Assembly (NCBI RefSeq): GCF_009467795.1
Contig: NZ_WIAX01000013.1
Location: forward strand, 1 to 64,000
From: Nesterenkonia halophila
GTDB lineage: Bacteria; Actinomycetota; Actinomycetes; Actinomycetales; Micrococcaceae
Reading direction: 5' to 3'
Length of the DNA: 64,000 nucleotides
Positions 44,265 to 53,043 of the stretch are shown here, one piece after another. Made by a program: the position numbers and the translations under genes. The notes under the pieces were generated by a model that did no database searches, was not told the DNA's origin, and saw nothing but the letters and a program-made list of their open reading frames with translations. Position 1 is the first letter of the stretch, and each line of letters opens with the position of its first letter.

Positions 44265-45649
44265 CGACCCTCCCCGTCGCCGTCGGCGGTGTAGATCGGG
44301 CCGACGCTGCCGGACAGCAGCGCCGGCACCGCCTGCGGGGCATCGACACGGCCGCGCAGCTGCGGGGTCCAGGAGGTGTCCTCGTCCAGCTGCTGGTCCT
44401 CGGCGACGGCGGTGTTGTGGGCGTCCAGCAGGTCGACCGGCTCGCCGTCGACCAGGTTGTCCGCGCCGGAGTAGACTTCGCCGCGCCAGTTCTTGATCAC
44501 CTCGTCGGCGCCGCCGTCCGCGCCGCGGAACTCGATGGCGTTGGCCTCAGCGTGCAGATGCGACTCGTTGCCGACGCCGAAGAGGTAGCTGTAGTCCACC
44601 GGGCTGTCATCGGAGGTGACGAAGTGGTTGTTGTAGACGTCCACCTGTCCCCAGCGCACTCGCGGGGCGCGCTGGCCGACGTCGGTGAAGCGGTTGTGAT
44701 GGATGGTGACCTTCAGCTTGCCCGGGTCGCCGCGGTCCGCCGAGTCGGTGGATCCGATGAGCATCAGCTTGTCGTGGTCCTCGAAGCGGTTGTAGGACAT
44801 CGTCACCAGGTTCGAACCGTTGGTGACGTCCACTGCGCCGTCGTGCACCTGGTAGGTGCGGCCGAAGTGCTCGGGCAGCTCGTCGTCGAAGGTCGGCGCG
44901 TCGGTGAAGGTGTTGTGGTCGAGCCAGACGTGCTCGGCGCCGTTGATGATCTGCAGCATGTCGTACTCGCTGTTCCAGTTCCCCGCGTCGCCGTCGGTCG
45001 GATCCCAGGAGGGGAAGCAGTCCTTCGAGTCGCTGATGGTGAGATTGCGCAGGATCACGTTCTCCTCGCCGTCGATGCGCAGCGCCGCGCCGGTGATCTC
45101 GGCCTCCGGACTCGCGCCGACGATCGTGGTGTTCGACGGGATGTCCCAGCGGATGTGCTCCGCCTGGTTCTGCTCGGCGACCTCCCGGGCCTCCTCCAGC
45201 GCGCCGGAGGGCTCCTCCTCCCAGCCCCACGTCTCCGGGTCGTAGGCCTCCAGATACTCCTCCAGCGAGTAGCCGGTGCCGGCGGCATAGTCGGAGCAGG
45301 TGAGCTGACCGCCGTCGTCGGTGGCCGCGTCGACGACCCCGTGGACCCGGATGATCGAAGGCTCGTCGTCGGAGCTCTCCAGGGCATCCACCAGCTCGGC
45401 GCGGGAGGAGACGTCATGGACGTGCTCCTGGCTCGCCGCGGATCCGCCGGTCGTCCCGTCCCCCGCCGAGGCCCAGCCGTCGCCCTCGGCGAGGACCTGG
45501 CGCTCCAGCGGCGTCCGGGCCGTCTGGGCCTGCGGCGCCGCCGGTCCGGCGTGCGTCGGCGGACCGGCGACGGCGGCCGACCCTCCGCTGATCAGGAGTG
45601 CGGCAGCGGCCGCGGTGGCCGCCGACGTGGTGAGGATGCTGCGATGCAT
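44261..45649 (-). CDS. Secreted pectate lyase, polysaccharide lyase family 1
   Basis: A 462-residue exported enzyme. The signal peptide runs through [14 protein letters not shown]. The parallel beta-helix core has the PL1 signature [18 protein letters not shown] with HDKLMLIGS, followed by [21 protein letters not shown], which carries the catalytic Arg. It cleaves de-esterified polygalacturonate by beta-elimination with Ca2+. The start at 45649 has GGAAGGA 6-8 bp upstream. First gene of the two-gene operon; the partner esterase removes the methyl and acetyl groups that would block it. Confidence 0.88.
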   Translation of the reverse strand: MHRSILTTSAATAAAAALLISGGSAAVAGPPTHAGPAAPQAQTARTPLERQVLAEGDGWASAGDGTTGGSAASQEHVHDVSSRAELVDALESSDDEPSIIRVHGVVDAATDDGGQLTCSDYAAGTGYSLEEYLEAYDPETWGWEEEPSGALEEAREVAEQNQAEHIRWDIPSNTTIVGASPEAEITGAALRIDGEENVILRNLTISDSKDCFPSWDPTDGDAGNWNSEYDMLQIINGAEHVWLDHNTFTDAPTFDDELPEHFGRTYQVHDGAVDVTNGSNLVTMSYNRFEDHDKLMLIGSTDSADRGDPGKLKVTIHHNRFTDVGQRAPRVRWGQVDVYNNHFVTSDDSPVDYSYLFGVGNESHLHAEANAIEFRGADGGADEVIKNWRGEVYSGADNLVDGEPVDLLDAHNTAVAEDQQLDEDTSWTPQLRGRVDAPQAVPALLSGSVGPIYTADGDGEGR

Positions 45650-45962
45650 GATCGTCCTTCCTGCCTCGGTGCGGACGGCCCGGGCTCCGGCGGGCGTCGT
45701 CGCCCCTCGGAGGCCGGATCTGTGCTCCAGCTCACACCGGGCCGCTGGAAGGAAGCTCATCGCAGGTCAGGGGCCCGGGACAAGGGTGATGCCGCATCGG
45801 CACAGCGCGAGAGCCTCGGGGACTTCGTCTCCGACCGACCTCGGGCCGGCTCCTGGCCGACTCCCGACCGACTCCCGACCGACTTCCGGCCGGCGGCTAG
45901 AGTGGGAGACGGCCGGCGCCCGACCGGCCGAGGACGCCGCCCGACACCTGCGAGGAGCCCCG
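45650..45962. other. Divergent region between pectate lyase and aroQ
   Basis: About 310 bp without a gene. It holds three 11-bp tandem repeats (45857-45889), a -10-like TAGAGT at 45898-45903 for aroQ, and the aroQ ribosome-binding site GAGGAG. No operator for the pectin genes is obvious. Confidence 0.55.
45857..45889. repeat. Three 11-bp tandem repeats
   Basis: Two perfect copies of CCGACTCCCGA and a third with two changes, immediately upstream of the presumed aroQ promoter. Confidence 0.75.
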
Positions 45963-46427
45963 ATGCCCGCCGAGACCGGCCGCCTGCTGATCATCAACGG
46001 CCCGAACCTGAATCTGCTGGGCACCCGGGAGCCGGAGGTCTACGGCACCGCGACGCTCGCCGACGTCGAGGAGATCTGCCGCACCGCCGCGACCGCGCAC
46101 GGCCTCGCCGTCGAGGTGGTCCAGTCGAACCACGAGGGCGAGCTGGTCGACGCAATCCAGAGCGTCCGCGGCTCCGCCGAGCGCCCCGGCGCCGACGGGA
46201 TCGTGATCAACCCGGCCGCCTACACCCACACCTCAGTGGCGCTGCGGGACGCGCTCGGCGCCGTCGCCCGGCCCACCGTGGAGGTGCACATCTCCAACGT
46301 GCACGCCCGCGAGGAGTTCCGCCGCCACTCGTACATCTCCCCGGTGGTGGACGCGGTGATCGCCGGCGCGGGGCTCACCGGGTACCGACTCGCCGTCGAC
46401 CTGCTCGCCGAGCGACTGCAGGGCTGA
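45963..46427 (+). CDS. aroQ: Type II 3-dehydroquinate dehydratase
   Basis: A 154-residue shikimate-pathway enzyme that forms dodecamers. [21 protein letters not shown] carries the catalytic Tyr and Asn (quoted in part: NGPNLNLLG). [27 protein letters not shown] and [18 protein letters not shown] follow the family pattern, and the catalytic His is in the last block. GAGGAG precedes the ATG. No other aromatic-pathway gene is nearby. Confidence 0.94.
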   Translation: MPAETGRLLIINGPNLNLLGTREPEVYGTATLADVEEICRTAATAHGLAVEVVQSNHEGELVDAIQSVRGSAERPGADGIVINPAAYTHTSVALRDALGAVARPTVEVHISNVHAREEFRRHSYISPVVDAVIAGAGLTGYRLAVDLLAERLQG

Positions 46428-46454
46428 TCGCCTGCAGGACTGACTGACCCGTCG

Positions 46455-46474
46455 CCCCGGCCCGCGAGCCGGGG
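46455..46474. terminator. Hairpin between aroQ and the protease gene
   Basis: CCCCGGC/GCCGGGG stem of 7 bp with a 6-nt loop, positioned between two convergent genes. GC-rich, without a U-tract. Confidence 0.5.
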
Positions 46475-46494
46475 ACACGAGCCGAGGCCCGCCG

Positions 46495-47673
46495 TCAGTC
46501 CTCCACGCACTGCCCGGTGGAGACCGTCTCGGTGTACTGGCCGGGCTCGGTGAGCACCTCGCCGGCCTGCCCGGCGGTCAGTGCGAAGCCGACGGCGTCG
46601 CCCTCCAGCGCGCGGGCGAAGACCACGCCGACGACGTCGCCGTCGGCGTCCAGCAGCGGCCCGCCGGAGTTGCCCTGCCGCACCTCGGCGTTGAGCTGAT
46701 AGACCTCCAGCGAGCTCGACGGGCCGCCGTAGATCCCCTCGATGGCCGAGACGTCCCGGGCCTGGACGACTGCCGAGCCGGACTGGAACGGACCGCCGGC
46801 GGGGTAGCCCATGATGTAGCCGGATTCGCCGACCTCCATCGGATCGTCGAACTCCAGCGGCTCGGCCTGCAGCTCGTCGACGGCCAGCACCGCCAGGTCC
46901 TGCCGCGGGTCGAAGTGCACCACCCGACCGGTGACCACCTGCCCGTCGGGCAGCTCGACGCTCGGCGAGCCGACGCCGGCGACGACGTGAGCGTTGGTCA
47001 CCACCCGCGTCGGAGAGACGACGAATCCGGATCCGCTCTGGCTCTGCCCGCACTGCTCGGCGACGCCGACGACCCGAGCCACCGAGCCGGCGGCCTCCTC
47101 CGCGCCGTCGCTGAGCTCGACGGCGTCGGGGGCCTCGTCGCGCTGCGGCACCAGCGGCTGGGCGATCTGCGGGATCTCGGACTCGAGCACCAGCGTGCGC
47201 ACCTGGGCGAACCACATCTCTGCGGCGTCCGGCACCGCGCCGTCGATCGCCTGCAGCACGTGCGACTGCCGCATGTGCTGGTTGACCTGCGGGAAGCCCA
47301 TCGCCCCGACGGAGAAGGACAGGGCGGCGATCACCAGTCCGGCCACGACGAGGTTCAGCACCCCGCCGATGAGCGCGCCGAGGGTGCGCACCGTCGGCGA
47401 GCGGGTCAGACGCTGCAGCTCGGCCCCGGCCGTGGTGCCCAGGGCATGGCCGGCGACGACGAGCACGAGGGCGGCGCCGAGCACGGCGACCACCCGCCAG
47501 ATGGGGTCGGAGACCCACCCGGAGACGATGGGGATGGCGAAGAACGCCGCCGTCGCGCCCACCAGGAAGCCGGCCAGCCCTCCGATGGTGATCCAGATCC
47601 CCTTGCGCAGCCCGGAGACGAATACCGAGAGCAGCACGAGGGCCAGGATCAGGTCGAGCAGCAGGGGTCCCAT
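46495..47673 (-). CDS. MarP-like membrane serine protease (CvpA domain plus trypsin fold)
   Basis: A 392-residue protein. Four N-terminal transmembrane helices (CvpA-like, about residues 1-160) are followed by an extracytoplasmic chymotrypsin-type domain. The catalytic triad is His in TNAHVVAG, Asp in RQDLAVLAVD and Ser in RQGNSGGPLLD. Two cysteines (AEQCGQ near the domain start and GQCVED at the C-terminus) match the redox disulfide of mycobacterial MarP, which is needed for acid resistance and cell-wall hydrolase processing. It is divergent from crp, a neighbourhood also kept in mycobacteria. Confidence 0.87.
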   Translation of the reverse strand: MGPLLLDLILALVLLSVFVSGLRKGIWITIGGLAGFLVGATAAFFAIPIVSGWVSDPIWRVVAVLGAALVLVVAGHALGTTAGAELQRLTRSPTVRTLGALIGGVLNLVVAGLVIAALSFSVGAMGFPQVNQHMRQSHVLQAIDGAVPDAAEMWFAQVRTLVLESEIPQIAQPLVPQRDEAPDAVELSDGAEEAAGSVARVVGVAEQCGQSQSGSGFVVSPTRVVTNAHVVAGVGSPSVELPDGQVVTGRVVHFDPRQDLAVLAVDELQAEPLEFDDPMEVGESGYIMGYPAGGPFQSGSAVVQARDVSAIEGIYGGPSSSLEVYQLNAEVRQGNSGGPLLDADGDVVGVVFARALEGDAVGFALTAGQAGEVLTEPGQYTETVSTGQCVED

Positions 47674-47959
47674 GGGGTCAAAGCTCTCCTCGGCCCGCGG
47701 GGCGGCGGGCGGACGACGGTGGGGCGGACGACGGGCTCCGCGTCGCGCGGGCGCATGACCCCAGGACGAGGCCTCGAATTCCGAGACGATTCGACGCGGA
47801 GGGCGGCAACATGCGAAGGTGTTCGGCCGGTCGGACGATCGAAGTCCAGGTTCTCACACCCGTCTGCTCCGCGCGGGTCGTTTCCCGGGGGTGGGCTGAC
47901 CTGGTAACTTCAATACCAGCGAGACCGCATGCATCTCGGAGAGGAAGAACGGAAGCCCC

Positions 47960-48637
47960 ATGGATCTTGAAGTACTGCGTCGCGCACCACTCTTCGCGAC
48001 CGTCGACGACGACGTCTTCGCCGCTCTGACCGCCGAGCTCTCCGAGGTCGATCTCTCCCGCGGCAGCTCCGTCTTCCACGAGGGGGACCAGGGAGACCAG
48101 CTCTATTTCATCGTCTCCGGCAAGATCAAGCTCGGCCGCACCACGCCGGACGGGCGGGAGAACCTGCTCGCCGTGCTCGGCCCGGGAGAGGTCTTCGGCG
48201 AGATGGCGCTGTTCAACCCGGCGCCGCGCACCGCCACCGCCACAGCGGTCTCGGAGACCCGACTGGCCGGCCTGAGGCATGAGAGCCTGCGCGAGGTCAT
48301 CACCTCCACCCCGGAGGTCTCGGTGCAGCTGCTGCAGGCACTGGCGAAGCGCCTGACCCGGACCAACGAGTCCCTGGCGGACCTGGTCTTCTCCGACGTC
48401 CCCGGCCGCGTGGCCAAGGCCCTGCTGGACCTGGCCGACCGCTTCGGCCGTCCGGCGCCGGACGGCGTGCTGGTAGCCCACGAGCTCACCCAGGAGGAGC
48501 TGGCCCAGCTGGTCGGCGCCTCCCGCGAGACCGTCAACAAGGCGCTGGCCGAGTTCGTCCAGCGCGGCTGGCTGCGCCTCGAGGCCCGCGCCGTGGTGAT
48601 CCTCGACATCCAGCGCATCCGCCAGCGCTCCCGCTGA
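47960..48637 (+). CDS. crp: Crp/Fnr-family cAMP-responsive transcription regulator
   Basis: A 225-residue regulator. The phosphate-binding cassette is GEVFGEMALFNPAPRTATAT, with the Glu and Arg that hold cyclic nucleotide. A dimer helix precedes the winged helix with recognition helix LVGASRETVNKALAEF. It closely resembles actinobacterial Crp/GlxR global regulators of carbon metabolism. GGAAG is close to the ATG. TAACTT about 50 bp upstream is a possible -10. A Crp-like site is present upstream of acs in this window. Confidence 0.9.
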   Translation: MDLEVLRRAPLFATVDDDVFAALTAELSEVDLSRGSSVFHEGDQGDQLYFIVSGKIKLGRTTPDGRENLLAVLGPGEVFGEMALFNPAPRTATATAVSETRLAGLRHESLREVITSTPEVSVQLLQALAKRLTRTNESLADLVFSDVPGRVAKALLDLADRFGRPAPDGVLVAHELTQEELAQLVGASRETVNKALAEFVQRGWLRLEARAVVILDIQRIRQRSR

Positions 48638-48660
48638 GCGCCCCGCCGACGCCTCGGCGG

Positions 48661-48711
48661 ACGACGAAGGCCCCGCCGCACCTCGATCGGTCGCGGCGGG
48701 GCCTTCGTCGT
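48661..48711. terminator. Strong bidirectional terminator hairpin
   Basis: A perfect 19-bp stem (48661-48679 with 48693-48711) with a 13-nt loop, between the convergent crp and RidA-like genes. Confidence 0.85.
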
Positions 48712-48725
48712 GCGCGCCCGGGTCG

Positions 48726-49214
48726 TCAGGCGACGTGCGCGATGACGTCGACCTCGACAGGCGTGTCCATGGGCAGCACGGCCACGCCGACGGCGCTCCG
48801 CGCGTGCCGACCGACGTCGTCGAACGCCTGCCCGAAGAGCTCGGAGGCCCCGTTGAGCACCGCGGGCTGGCCGGTGAAGCTCGGGGCGGAGGCGACGAAG
48901 CCGCCGACCTTCGCGATCCGGGTGATCCGGTCCAGATCGCCGACGGCATGCTTCAGCGCCGCCAGGCAGTTCAGCGCGCACTGCCGCGCCAGCTCGGTCG
49001 CCTGCTCGGCGGTCACCTCGGCGCCGACCTTGCCGCGGTGCGGCAGTTCGCCGTCGACCAGCGGCAGCTGGCCGGCGGTGTAGACGACGCCGTCGGCGAC
49101 GACCGCCGGCTGATAGGCCGCCACCGGCGGCACGACCTCGGGGACGGTCAGGCCGATCTCGGCGAGCCGCGCCTCCACCCGGGAGGTGCCGCCGATCGTG
49201 GTGTCTTCGCTCAT
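48726..49214 (-). CDS. RidA/YjgF-family protein
   Basis: A 162-residue member of the Rid superfamily, whose core enzymes hydrolyse reactive enamine/imine intermediates. VVPPVAAYQPAVVADGVVYT and QLPLVDGELPHRGKVGAEVT are visible, ending VEVDVIAHVA. The archetypal RidA arginine is not obvious, so it may belong to a Rid subgroup without proven deaminase activity. The start at 49214 has GAGGAG upstream. It is the counterpart of mycobacterial Rv3678c and lies downstream of the DUF4177 gene. Confidence 0.8.
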   Translation of the reverse strand: MSEDTTIGGTSRVEARLAEIGLTVPEVVPPVAAYQPAVVADGVVYTAGQLPLVDGELPHRGKVGAEVTAEQATELARQCALNCLAALKHAVGDLDRITRIAKVGGFVASAPSFTGQPAVLNGASELFGQAFDDVGRHARSAVGVAVLPMDTPVEVDVIAHVA

Positions 49215-49309
49215 CGCACTCCTCATGCTCGGCTGGTCCAGCTGGCCCAGCGGGTTCTCAGCGGGTTCTCCGCAGGTCCTGGTCGGTTCCTGCGCCGGCC
49301 CCGCCGTTG

Positions 49310-49480
49310 TCAGTCAGCCTTCGGACGCTTCAGATAGGCGACAGGGGCGTTGCCGTCAGGCCCGGGCAGCACGGTCACGAGCTCCCAACCCTCGTCGCCC
49401 CACTGGTCGAGGATCCCCTTGGTGTTGTGGATGATGAGCGGAATGGTGGAGTACTCCCACCGTGTCTGAGATGCAGTCAT
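49310..49480 (-). CDS. DUF4177 small protein
   Basis: A 56-residue protein read directly from the sequence. It starts MTASQTRWEYSTIPLIIHNT and ends PVAYLKRPKAD. The central DQWGDEGWELVTVLP is the DUF4177 signature. TAGGCT (49492-49487) ends so that the A of ATG is the expected +1, and there is no Shine-Dalgarno, so it is probably a leaderless gene. The family is short, cytoplasmic and of unknown function. The same small gene sits beside RidA in mycobacteria. It is divergent from the penicillin-binding protein gene. Confidence 0.85.
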   Translation of the reverse strand: MTASQTRWEYSTIPLIIHNTKGILDQWGDEGWELVTVLPGPDGNAPVAYLKRPKAD

Positions 49481-49553
49481 GCCCTCAGCCTAGCCGCGCA
49501 CACCCAGCAGACGTCCAGTGAAGCGCGCGCCTGCGACGGTTACCATGGTCGTC

Positions 49554-51887
49554 ATGGCTTCCTCCAAGTCCCCGTTGTTCGACACGGCCACCACGCTCGG
49601 CAAGATCATGTCCTTCCTGGGTGTGAGCGGGCTGTGCGGCGTGCTGGCCGCCGGACTCATCTTCCCCCTCGCGGCCACCGGCGGCGCTGCCGCCGCAGCG
49701 GGCAAGGACCTCCTGGACACACTGCCGGCGCAGATGGACGAGGAGCCGCTCTCCGTGCCCTCGCACATCTATGCCGCCGACGGCGAGACGAAGCTGGCGA
49801 CCTTCTACGCCGAGGACCGCGACCCCGTGGAGTTCGACGAGATCTCCCAGCACATGAAGGACGCCATCGTCGCCATCGAGGACGAGAGGTTCTACGAGCA
49901 CGACGGCGTGGACCCCCGCGGCCTGGCCCGCGCGGTGGTCAACAACCTGACCACCGAAACCCAGCAGGGCGCCTCGACGCTGACCCAGCAGTACGTGAAC
50001 AACGTGCTCATCAACGCCCAGAACCTGCGCGGCGAGCGCACCACGATCTCGGGCACCAAGACCTACGCGGACAAGCTCCGCGAGATGAAGCTGGCCGTCG
50101 CCGCCGAGGAGGAGATGACGAAGGAGGAGATCCTCCAGGGATACCTGAACATCGTGCCCTTCGGCGGACGCGTCTACGGCGTCGAGGCCGCCGCCCAGCA
50201 CTACTGGGGCGTCTCGGCCAGCGAACTCTCGCTGTCCCAGGCGGCCACGCTGGCCGGCATGGTGCAGTCCCCCAACGGCTACGACCCCGCGGACAACCCC
50301 GACGCCGCCAAGGAGCGGCGCGACGTCGTGCTGGGCGTGATGCACGACGACGGCGTGATCAGCGACAAGCTCCACCGCCAGGCGGTCCAGCAGGACCTGG
50401 ACGCCACACACAACAACCGCCCCGACGGCTGCGTCGCCGCCGATGGAGCGGGCTATTTCTGCGACTACGTCCGGCGCGTCGTCCTGGCCGACGACACCTT
50501 CGGCCCGGACCGCGATGCGCGCGAGCGGCTGCTGAATCGCGGCGGCCTGCGCATCACCACCACGCTGGACCCGGATCTGCAGAAGGAGGCGGATTCGACC
50601 TTCGATGACAGCGTCCCGACCGAGGACTACGCCGAGGACGACATCACCCAGCAGGTCGGCGCGAGCCTGGTGACCGTGGAACCCGGCACCGGCAATATCA
50701 AAGCCATGGCCCAGAACTCCGAGTACAGCGCCGAGGACGACCCGGCGAGCAACGTGATCAACTGGAACACCGACTTCGCGTACGGCGGCAGCGGCGGCTT
50801 CCAGGGCGGCTCCTCGCTGAAGCCCTACGTCGCCGCGGCCTGGGTCGAACAGGGCAACTCGATGATGGACCGGGTGGACGCGAGCAAGGACCACTATGAG
50901 CGCGGCAGCACCTGGGAGGCCAGCTGCCTGCCCGGGGGCTCCTTCAAGCTCGATGACACGAACGGCTGGTCCATCGCCAATGCCATCGACGCCTATCGCG
51001 AGATGACCTTCGACTTCGGGCTGTACTGGTCGCTGAACACCGCCACCGTCGCCGCGGCCAAGGAGATGGACATGTGCGCCATCACGGATGTGACGAATCG
51101 CCTGAACATCCACACTGCGCGCGGCAGCGAACAGATGAACCCGAAGGAGCCTGCCTTCATCCTCGGCGGTGCGGAGATCGCTCCGCTCACCCAGGCGGCG
51201 GCCTATGCGACCTTCGCCAACGGCGGCGAGTACTGCCGGCCGCGGGCGATCACCGAGGTCACCGATGCCGAGGGCAACGAATACGAGGTGCCGGAGGCGA
51301 ACTGCGAGCAGGTGATCGACGAGAAAGTCGTCAACGAGGTCAACGTGACCCTCGGACACATCGCCGAGGACAAGGAGAACGACGGCGAGCTCGACTTCCC
51401 GGCCATCGGCAAGACGGGCACGAACAACAACGAGTCCTCGACCTGGTTCATCGGGTCCACCTCGGGGCTGACCACGGCGAGCTGGGTCGGCACGCCGGAG
51501 GGCCAGTACTCGATGGGCAGCGAGCTCGCGCAGGAAGATCGCGGGGGCATCGAGATCAACGGCGAGACCCACGAGCACGTCTACGGCTCGACGATCGCAG
51601 CTCCGCAGTGGCAGCAGTACATGGGCGCCGTCGCCGACGAGTACGAGACCGAGAAGTTCCCCGAGCCGAAGGACTCGCCGTGGGAGGACCCGGGGTCGAC
51701 CGCGCGCTACCAGGGCGTGACCGCCGACGGCGACGGCACTGAGCCCGGCGGCTCCTCCGACGACGACTCCAGCGACGACTCCAGCGACGACTCGGACAGC
51801 TCGGGCGATTCGGGCGGGTCGGGCGACGACTCGGGGGACTCGGGGAACGGCGGAGACTCCGACGACTCGGACGACTCGGACGACTGA
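49554..51887 (+). CDS. Class A bifunctional penicillin-binding protein (PonA2 type)
   Basis: A 777-residue protein. A short cytoplasmic N-terminus and one transmembrane helix precede the glycosyltransferase domain, with catalytic Glu in AIEDERFYEHDG and a GASTLTQQ block. The transpeptidase has SSLK as the SxxK active-site motif, SLN and KTGT. The GT51 domain polymerises and the transpeptidase cross-links peptidoglycan. The final 50 residues are a Ser/Asp/Gly-only tail, probably flexible. The start at 49554 is set by a -10 TACCAT ending 7 bases upstream; ATG 49545 is an alternative. Equivalent to mycobacterial Rv3682. Confidence 0.92.
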   Translation: MASSKSPLFDTATTLGKIMSFLGVSGLCGVLAAGLIFPLAATGGAAAAAGKDLLDTLPAQMDEEPLSVPSHIYAADGETKLATFYAEDRDPVEFDEISQHMKDAIVAIEDERFYEHDGVDPRGLARAVVNNLTTETQQGASTLTQQYVNNVLINAQNLRGERTTISGTKTYADKLREMKLAVAAEEEMTKEEILQGYLNIVPFGGRVYGVEAAAQHYWGVSASELSLSQAATLAGMVQSPNGYDPADNPDAAKERRDVVLGVMHDDGVISDKLHRQAVQQDLDATHNNRPDGCVAADGAGYFCDYVRRVVLADDTFGPDRDARERLLNRGGLRITTTLDPDLQKEADSTFDDSVPTEDYAEDDITQQVGASLVTVEPGTGNIKAMAQNSEYSAEDDPASNVINWNTDFAYGGSGGFQGGSSLKPYVAAAWVEQGNSMMDRVDASKDHYERGSTWEASCLPGGSFKLDDTNGWSIANAIDAYREMTFDFGLYWSLNTATVAAAKEMDMCAITDVTNRLNIHTARGSEQMNPKEPAFILGGAEIAPLTQAAAYATFANGGEYCRPRAITEVTDAEGNEYEVPEANCEQVIDEKVVNEVNVTLGHIAEDKENDGELDFPAIGKTGTNNNESSTWFIGSTSGLTTASWVGTPEGQYSMGSELAQEDRGGIEINGETHEHVYGSTIAAPQWQQYMGAVADEYETEKFPEPKDSPWEDPGSTARYQGVTADGDGTEPGGSSDDDSSDDSSDDSDSSGDSGGSGDDSGDSGNGGDSDDSDDSDD

Positions 51888-51913
51888 TCCCCGCCGGTCC
51901 CGACCGGCCCCTC

Positions 51914-51944
51914 GCGCGTCGGCCGCCGTCGGCGGCCGACGCGC
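51914..51944 (+). terminator. Terminator hairpin after the penicillin-binding protein
   Basis: A perfect 14-bp stem (51914-51927 with 51931-51944) and a 3-nt GTC loop, 27 bp after the stop. The next gene starts 25 bp downstream, so it may attenuate rather than fully stop transcription. Confidence 0.7.
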
Positions 51945-51969
51945 CCGACCGAGATCACGGAGCCTCGCC

Positions 51970-52902
51970 GTGCCCGACTGCAGCACTCTCCCGCGGATCC
52001 CCCGCCCCCTGGCCCTGGCCGCCGCCGGAACGGCCGCCGCCGGGCTGGGGACGCTGGCCTACGCCGGCACGATCGGTCTGACCCGCTTCACCGTCCGGCA
52101 CGAGCAGCCCGCCGTGCTGCCGCCCCGGGCGCGGCCGCTGCGGATCCTGCACATCTCGGACATCCACTACGTCCCCGGCCAGCGAAGGAAGTTCACCTGG
52201 CTGCAGTCGCTCGCAGAGCTGCAGCCGGATCTGGTGGTCAACACCGGGGACAACCTCTCGCACCGCGAGGCCGTGCCCGAGCTGCTGGAGGCGCTGGGCC
52301 CGCTGCTCCGCGTCCCGGGCGTCTTCGTCACCGGGTCCAACGACTACCACGGACCGCGGCTGAAGAACCCGCTGGGCTATCTCGTCGGCCCCTCGGCGCC
52401 GCCTGCCGAGCCGGAGCACCTGCCCGCCGACCAGCTGATCGCCGGCTTCACCGGCTCCGGCTGGATCGATCTGCGCAATCGGGCCCAGGAGGCCGTCGTC
52501 GCCGGCCGGGCGGTGCACCTCTCGGGCGTCGACGATCCGCACATCGGCCTGGACCGCTTCGCCGGCTGGCCGCGGGGCACCGCGCGGGACGACGTGCTGC
52601 GCCTGGGCATCGCCCACGCTCCGGTGGGCTCGACGCTGACCGCCTTCGCCGACACCGGCGCGGACCTGATCCTGGCCGGCCACACCCACGGCGGACAGGT
52701 CTGTCTGCCCGGCCGCCGCGCCCTGGTGACCAACTGCGATCTCCCCCGGTCGCAGGCCGGCGGGCTGTCCGCCGTGCGCTCCTCGACCGGCCGCGAGGTC
52801 GCGCTGCACGTCTCCGCCGGCATCGGCACCTCGCGGACCGCCCCGCTGCGGTTCAACTGCCCTCCGGAGGCGACGGTCCTGGACCTGCTGCCGCGCGCCT
52901 GA
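51970..52902 (+). CDS. Membrane-associated metallophosphoesterase
   Basis: A 310-residue calcineurin-fold phosphoesterase. One N-terminal hydrophobic segment anchors it. Metal ligands are in HISDIHYVP, VNTGDNLS, TGSNDYHG, IAHAP and AGHTHGGQ. By family it resembles YkuE/LpxH-like enzymes; the substrate is unknown but could be a lipid or nucleotide diphosphate. The GTG start has GGAG upstream. It follows the penicillin-binding protein, as in mycobacteria (Rv3683). Confidence 0.85.
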   Translation: MPDCSTLPRIPRPLALAAAGTAAAGLGTLAYAGTIGLTRFTVRHEQPAVLPPRARPLRILHISDIHYVPGQRRKFTWLQSLAELQPDLVVNTGDNLSHREAVPELLEALGPLLRVPGVFVTGSNDYHGPRLKNPLGYLVGPSAPPAEPEHLPADQLIAGFTGSGWIDLRNRAQEAVVAGRAVHLSGVDDPHIGLDRFAGWPRGTARDDVLRLGIAHAPVGSTLTAFADTGADLILAGHTHGGQVCLPGRRALVTNCDLPRSQAGGLSAVRSSTGREVALHVSAGIGTSRTAPLRFNCPPEATVLDLLPRA

Positions 52903-53043
52903 CCCCGGCGCTCCGGTCGTTCAGCACGGACACCACCCCTGCCGCGACGGCGCACGATGCCTCACGGACATCTCTGAGGAGACGCTCGGACATGTGCCCA
53001 GCCCTTCCCTCCGAGTGATCGGTCAACTAGGCTGTGTGCTCTC

